64,000 nucleotides of DNA from Planctomycetota bacterium. Its GTDB lineage: Bacteria; Planctomycetota; Planctomycetia; Planctomycetales; Planctomycetaceae. The notes under the pieces are model-generated. The model searched no databases. It was not told the origin of the DNA and worked only from the letters and a program-made list of their open reading frames with translations. Both the position numbers and the translations under genes were made by a program. The DNA lies in the NCBI GenBank assembly GCA_023417655.1, contig JAEZFD010000060.1, positions 22,653-86,652 of the forward strand. Direction: 5' to 3'. Position 1 is the stretch's first letter, and each line of letters begins with the position of its first letter. Positions 61,601 to 64,000 of this stretch are shown here, one piece after another.

Positions 61601-62255
61601 CGAAGAACGGGTGGAAGAAACCTTCGCTGGTCGTCCGAACAGTCCTGTCAGCTCCTCTGCTCTGACCAAGCTTGCTGATTTCGTCCGGAAGAACTTCCGG
61701 GTGCAGCTCGACGTGAACGAGCTCTCAAAGCTGAACGGCGAACAGGCTCAGCAGCAGGCCCTGCAGAAAATCGACGACCTGTACCGTCCTGAACTGGGAC
61801 AGGCCGAACGCTACCTGCTCCTCGAAATGCTCGATCATGCTTGGAAAGAGCACCTGTACTACATGGACCATCTCCGCTCCGGAATTGGTCTGGTCGGGTA
61901 CGCTCAGAAGGACCCGAAGGTCGAGTACAAAAAGGAAGGGATGAAGGCGTTCGATCAGATGTGGGAACGCATCGCCGAACAGTCGACATCCGCGGTGTTC
62001 CGACTGGAAACCGAGAGTTCTCCGCAGTTCCTCGATTCACTCTGGAACAACGCCACCGAACAGCAGAAACAGACCCGCACTGCCGCCGAAGAATTCGAAG
62101 AGATCGGCCCGAGCGACGGCAGCAACGGCCACACTCCCGGGGACGCGGAAGTCGTCGTCAAGACGATCCGCAACTTCGACGAGAAAGTCGGCCGCAACGA
62201 CCCCTGCCCTTGCGGTAGCGGGAAGAAATATAAGAGCTGCCACGGCGCCAACTAG
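58695..62255 (+). CDS. secA: Protein translocase ATPase SecA with large repeat insertion
   Basis: SecA drives preproteins through SecYEG. The 1186-residue protein is about 285 residues longer than E. coli SecA (901). The N-terminal motor is normal: MTGEGKTLVA Walker A near residue 133, VDEIDNILIDEARTPLI DEAD box, GTDIILGG and GRAGRQGDPGSSRF of NBD2. The C-terminal CPCGSGKKYKSCHG zinc motif that contacts SecB or the ribosome is intact. The extra residues lie between about 715 and 1030, within the helical wing/scaffold region, where a unit of 35-50 residues of the type W-A-x(3)-F-G-x(6)-D-L appears about five times. DHAWKEHLYYMDHLR then resumes the normal scaffold. Few planctomycete SecA proteins have been studied; the insertion's role is unknown. 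A strong terminator follows. Confidence 0.97.
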   Translation: MDFIDRLGDFFNSITAFIERMLQGVLGSSNERQIKNIGFSRERDGSSKVIPGSVLDRINSLEPDMKKLTEGELRETTDRLRRKLADGKTLNDILPEAFAAVRESGVRNLQMRHYDVQMVGGYILNQGKIAEMMTGEGKTLVASLPAYLNALAGKVHVVTVNDYLAKRDMEWIGPLHMGLGLTMGAIQSPMRPDERQKEYAADITYGTNNEFGFDYLRDNMKPSNKLQVQGPLDFAIVDEIDNILIDEARTPLIIAGPAHDDVTKYPRADRVARQLVRDKHFEIKEKEHTCHLTDEGVRKAEELVGVESFYSAGNMEWPHLIDNALKAHHLYKRDVNYVVEGGEVIIVDEHTGRKMPGRQWSDGLHQAVESKEGVRVKEVTQTMATITLQNYFKLYKKLCGMTGTAMTEANEFYKIYKLDVVAVPTNRPSQRINYQDVIYRTEREKWNAVVDEIVEVHKTGRPILVGTVSIEKSERLSGMLDRRGVKHFVLNAKYHEREAEIVAQAGRKGAVTIATNMAGRGTDIILGGNAEHMAWEQLKTKYASRLDVPKSEWDHLSDEISQREGMKAEGRQVAELGGLHVIGTERHDSRRIDLQLRGRAGRQGDPGSSRFFLSLEDDLMRIFAGEKVKAMLTWLGMKEGESIEHGMVSKQIEKAQKRVEERHFESRKNLLEYDEVMDHQRKEVYTYRQRILDGSNCRQLIVNMLDKQVDKWASQFLNPQYRWETAAAFAGQTLGIVVDPRDIRDMDRDQLVNYLKDEASRQAESVIEEQLDENLSKDNDQRDWNWQTLATWANRHFGLNTNDRELRKVARGNAEEGELDRDEVARYLQQRADEALNRFDFSPLDAILAEDLGDRQTAGWLRHQFGVEMSPEDFAKFEDRQQALPLIQQKVRERYHDREIRFPVVVGMTRYLASGPAADREGLIRWANTRFETNLTEDDLKEKERHQIAEILIARSKEFYPTPKAFEELEERVEETFAGRPNSPVSSSALTKLADFVRKNFRVQLDVNELSKLNGEQAQQQALQKIDDLYRPELGQAERYLLLEMLDHAWKEHLYYMDHLRSGIGLVGYAQKDPKVEYKKEGMKAFDQMWERIAEQSTSAVFRLETESSPQFLDSLWNNATEQQKQTRTAAEEFEEIGPSDGSNGHTPGDAEVVVKTIRNFDEKVGRNDPCPCGSGKKYKSCHGAN

Positions 62256-62294
62256 CCGAGAGTGACCGCTCTCTGGGAGTTCGCTCGGAATTCA

Positions 62295-62330
62295 AAAAGC
62301 ACGCCCGCTGAAAAGCAGGCGTGCTTTTTT
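62295..62330 (+). terminator. Rho-independent terminator after secA
   Basis: AAAAGCACGCC (62295-62305) pairs with GGCGTGCTTTT (62318-62328), 11 bp perfect, followed by TT. Confidence 0.93.
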
Positions 62331-62406
62331 CGTTGATGCCGGACCATAATGAAATTCGACTGGGTGGATGGGGCGCCGTGTCGGGCTCCCATTACAGTGA
62401 GACGTT

Positions 62407-62444
62407 CATGGCCCCAGCCCGGACCATGCAGTACTGGGGCCATG
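62407..62444. repeat. Inverted repeat between secA and the HEAT lipoprotein gene
   Basis: CATGGCCCCAG (62407-62417) and CTGGGGCCATG (62434-62444) form an 11-bp perfect stem with a 16-base loop. There is no T-run, so it is not a terminator. It may be a dispersed intergenic repeat or a regulatory stem. Confidence 0.6.
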
Positions 62445-62584
62445 GACGATAGTCGCTTCTTCGGAGCTTTGCCTGCGACTGTTGCTCGATTGCGGACGAT
62501 TATCTCCACCCGCCCCAGCCACCCTGCCGTTAACTCTTACCCAATTGCCCATTACAGAACATTATCTTCAGCGTAGAATCAAAG

Positions 62585-63211
62585 ATGGACATGTTAAGAC
62601 GACCGACAAATCTGGTATTAATGCTGAGACTTGCTGAACGATTTTACTTACTAATGATGATTCTTCCCCTGATTATTTGCGCAGGCTGCGGAGACACTTT
62701 GGCGAAGCGGAAAGTTGCTGCAGATGAAGTTCAGGCACTAATACTTGATGCCAAAGACCATCTGAAAGCAGAAACGGCGGTGGCAAGGCTTCTACAGATT
62801 GCTCAAAGCCAGTACAGCTTTGGTGCAACTTTAGCAGCAGGTGCATTTGGAAAGATTGGGGAGGCAGCGCGTCCGGCGGTTCCTGTACTGGCTCGATTAA
62901 TGACATCAAAAGATAAATTTGTGGCGTCAGCTGCAGCAAGATCATTGGCCGAGTTGGGACCTATCTCAGAAGCAGCGATTCCTCAGCTGGAGGACCGAAT
63001 CCACCACGAATACGAGTGGGATGTCGTCTGGCATGCAGCAGAAGCCTTGGGAAACATCGGAAGGCCCGCTATTGGTTCCTTGCCGTTGCTCCGTGAAAGA
63101 CTAGCGGAGTGCGATGAGGATTCTAGGCGAAGGGGAGGCGAGCGCTCTGACGGAGAGATTTTACCGAAAAGGCTGAGAGAGGCGATTAAGAAGTTGGAAG
63201 CTTATGAATAA
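62585..63211 (+). CDS. HEAT-repeat lipoprotein
   Basis: The 208-residue product has a lipoprotein signal (MMILPLIICAGC, lipobox CAGC; Cys near residue 35) and then helical repeats of HEAT/PBS-lyase type: LAAGAFGKIGEAARPAVPVL, SAAARSLAELGPISEAAIPQL and HAAEALGNIGRPAIGSLPLL, each about 38 residues with the typical G-x-x-A-x-P turn. Such repeats bind other proteins. The gene is markedly richer in A and T than its neighbours (for example TTTTACTTACTAATGATG), and it lies next to insertion-sequence debris, so it may be acquired. No clear Shine-Dalgarno precedes the ATG at 62585; one could start it at codon 13 or 24. Function unknown. Confidence 0.75.
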   Translation: MDMLRRPTNLVLMLRLAERFYLLMMILPLIICAGCGDTLAKRKVAADEVQALILDAKDHLKAETAVARLLQIAQSQYSFGATLAAGAFGKIGEAARPAVPVLARLMTSKDKFVASAAARSLAELGPISEAAIPQLEDRIHHEYEWDVVWHAAEALGNIGRPAIGSLPLLRERLAECDEDSRRRGGERSDGEILPKRLREAIKKLEAYE

Positions 63212-63217
63212 TCCGTG

Positions 63218-63288
63218 GGCCGGGTGCCCGGGTTGAAGTCACCAATTTTTTGGGTGCCGAGGTGCCTTTGGGGAGACGGCACCCCGCG
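63218..63288. repeat. 71-bp direct repeat, copy A
   Basis: It begins GGCCGGGTGCCCGGGTTG and ends ACCCCGCG, and is about 85 percent identical to copy B at 63347-63417. Both include a GGTGCCGAGGTG-like core. Confidence 0.75.
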
Positions 63289-63311
63289 ATAGGGGTAGGG
63301 AAGTGAGGTAG

Positions 63312-63338
63312 GCTGGCTTAGCGAAAGCGTAACCCAGC
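63312..63338. repeat. Hairpin with GCGAAAGC tip between the two direct repeats
   Basis: GCTGG (63312-63316) pairs with CCAGC (63334-63338), and inside it GCGAAAGC forms a GNRA-type loop (GAAA). The sequence looks like a mobile or dispersed intergenic element. Confidence 0.5.
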
Positions 63339-63346
63339 TCCCTGGA

Positions 63347-63417
63347 GGCCGGGCGCCCGGGTTGGAGTCACCAAATTTTTGGATGCCGAGGTATCCTTGG
63401 GGAAGCGACAGCCCGCG
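63347..63417. repeat. 71-bp direct repeat, copy B
   Basis: Counterpart of 63218-63288, with substitutions in the core (GGATGCCGAGGTATCC) and end (GACAGCCCGCG). Next to it, CACTGGTC (63421-63428) and GACCAGTG (63432-63439) form a perfect 8-bp dyad around TGT. Confidence 0.75.
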
Positions 63418-63502
63418 TGCCACTGGTCTGTGACCAGTGCTGAACGGTGCATTGTGTGGAGACTGCTGAGTTCGCGATGCAATAGAAGAAGAGTGGCAGG
63501 GT

Positions 63503-63874
63503 GTCAAAGTACATTTGGCCGCCGTGAAGTTGAGGAAAAAAGAGGGTGCGGATCGACGTCGCGGTCTTGGCCGCTCTCGCGGAGGTCTGAATACCACAAT
63601 TCACGGGGCCGTTGACAAAAACGGCCATCTGGCGGCCATGAACCTGAGTCCCGGGCAGGAGGGAGACGGTCCTCATGGCTGTGAACTGCTCAAGTCATTT
63701 GAGTCGGGGCAAATCGAACATGCGGTCGCAGAGACAGCAGATGACGGAGATGAAACGCGAAAGCAGATCCGGAAACTGAAGGCGAAAGCCTGTATCAAGC
63801 CTCACAAGAAGCGGAAGAAGAAGAAACGCGATGACAAGCAGCGTTACAAGAACCGCAACCAGGTGGAACGATTC
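63503..63874 (+). pseudogene. Truncated IS5-type transposase remnant
   Basis: The plus-strand frame reads VKVHLAAVKLRKKEGADR and then GLGRSRGGLNTTIHGAVDKNG, the region after the first catalytic Asp in IS5-family (IS427-like) transposases. It continues with LSPGQEGDGPHGCELL, HAVAETADDGDETRKQI, ACIKPHKKRKKKKR and YKNRNQVERF. The first 100 or so residues, including the first catalytic Asp (DST/DGT), are absent, and the second DDE Asp region reads AET where ADK/ADT is usual, so it is not functional. At about 63874 the homology stops at VERF and changes to sequence belonging to a second element. No start codon with ribosome binding site is seen. A relic. Confidence 0.8.
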
Positions 63875-64000
63875 GGACTTTCCCACGAATGGTGGGCGCT
63901 GCGTCAGGCTTATGCGGCCTCGGCAAACTGGGTTGGTGACTGGTAGTTCAAGGCTGAGTGTCTGCGGATACGGTTGTAGAACACTTCGATGTATTCAAAC
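63875..64000 (-). mobile_element. IS3-family insertion sequence, right end, inserted in the IS5 relic
   Basis: From about 63875 the sequence GGACTTTCCCACGAATGG begins, which looks like an IS3-type terminal inverted repeat (TGGAC-like ends in the IS51/IS407 groups). It is followed by the 3' end of a minus-strand transposase gene. The element continues past the window. The exact junction and target duplication cannot be fixed from one end. Confidence 0.6.
63910..64000 (-). CDS. IS3-family transposase OrfB, C-terminus only
   Basis: Reading the minus strand from the window edge gives FEYIEVFYNRIRRHSAL followed by NYQSPTQFAEAA and a TAA at 63910. The F-x-x-I-E-x-F-Y-N-x-x-R-x-H-S-x-L block is the conserved end of IS3-family DDE transposases (rve domain), just after the catalytic Glu region, which lies outside the window. 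The 30 codons seen have no stops. Whether the complete gene is intact cannot be judged. It lies inside the boundaries of the element at 63875-64000. Confidence 0.88.
   Translation of the reverse strand, partial: FEYIEVFYNRIRRHSALNYQSPTQFAEAA

Noticed and set aside
1..64000. CRISPR arrays, prophage or conjugative modules
   Set aside because: No regularly spaced repeats, cas genes, integrase, capsid, terminase or relaxase sequence was seen.

Overview
The window looks like a chromosomal segment of a planctomycete (phylum Planctomycetota, class Planctomycetia). The evidence is three genes for prepilin-like DUF1559 proteins, a very large PVC-type heme-binding dehydrogenase, a WD40 protein with a PSCyt1-type CxxCH, a DUF1501 protein, FHA and Ser/Thr kinase genes with long low-complexity tails, an enlarged SecA, a methenyl-tetrahydromethanopterin cyclohydrolase, and an rsmH that is not in a division/cell-wall cluster. 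No rRNA, tRNA or CRISPR array was recognised. Assignments come from reading motifs by eye; no database search was run.

Layout. 1-4.3 kb: 5' end of a Gfo/Idh/MocA gene, metK with a hairpin-rich leader, a TAT-exported sugar epimerase-like protein, an ATP-grasp protein and an overlapping DUF1569 gene. 4.3-13.7 kb: WD40/cytochrome protein, DUF4340 protein, a proline-rich single-span membrane protein, rsmH, and a DUF1559 gene followed by a lipoprotein gene. 13.9-25.5 kb: regulation and stress, with an orphan NtrC-type regulator, a membrane/peroxiredoxin-like fusion, a membrane kinase, DJ-1/PfpI, DUF423, a tiny lipoprotein, HU, a second DUF1559 gene, a response regulator/HATPase fusion and Hsp20. 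25.8-32.4 kb: aspartate aminotransferase, a GT39-like membrane protein, CvpA, and a third DUF1559 gene coupled to a lipoprotein gene. 32.7-42.4 kb: exported catabolic-looking proteins (PVC dehydrogenase, tandem alpha/beta hydrolase, ceramidase-like, SGNH hydrolase) and RidA.

42.5-44.0 kb is a stretch of about 1.5 kb with no convincing gene. At 43139-43166 it carries a sequence closely resembling a XerC/XerD dif site. To its right, eleven consecutive genes lie on the minus strand (accA, kinase, DUF1501, small membrane protein, lnt, moeA, membrane protein, outer-membrane protein, mch, hisN, FHA); to its left the strands are mixed. I infer that this may be the replication terminus.

58.7-64 kb: secA with a large insertion built from a repeated module, then a HEAT-repeat lipoprotein, duplicated intergenic repeats, a broken IS5-type transposase, and the end of an IS3-type element running off the window.

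Working together: the membrane kinase, the kinase with a Pro/Gly/Met tail and the FHA protein suggest phospho-signalling; lnt matures the several lipoproteins; SecA and TAT export the many secreted enzymes; Mch points to H4MPT-linked C1 metabolism whose other genes lie elsewhere.
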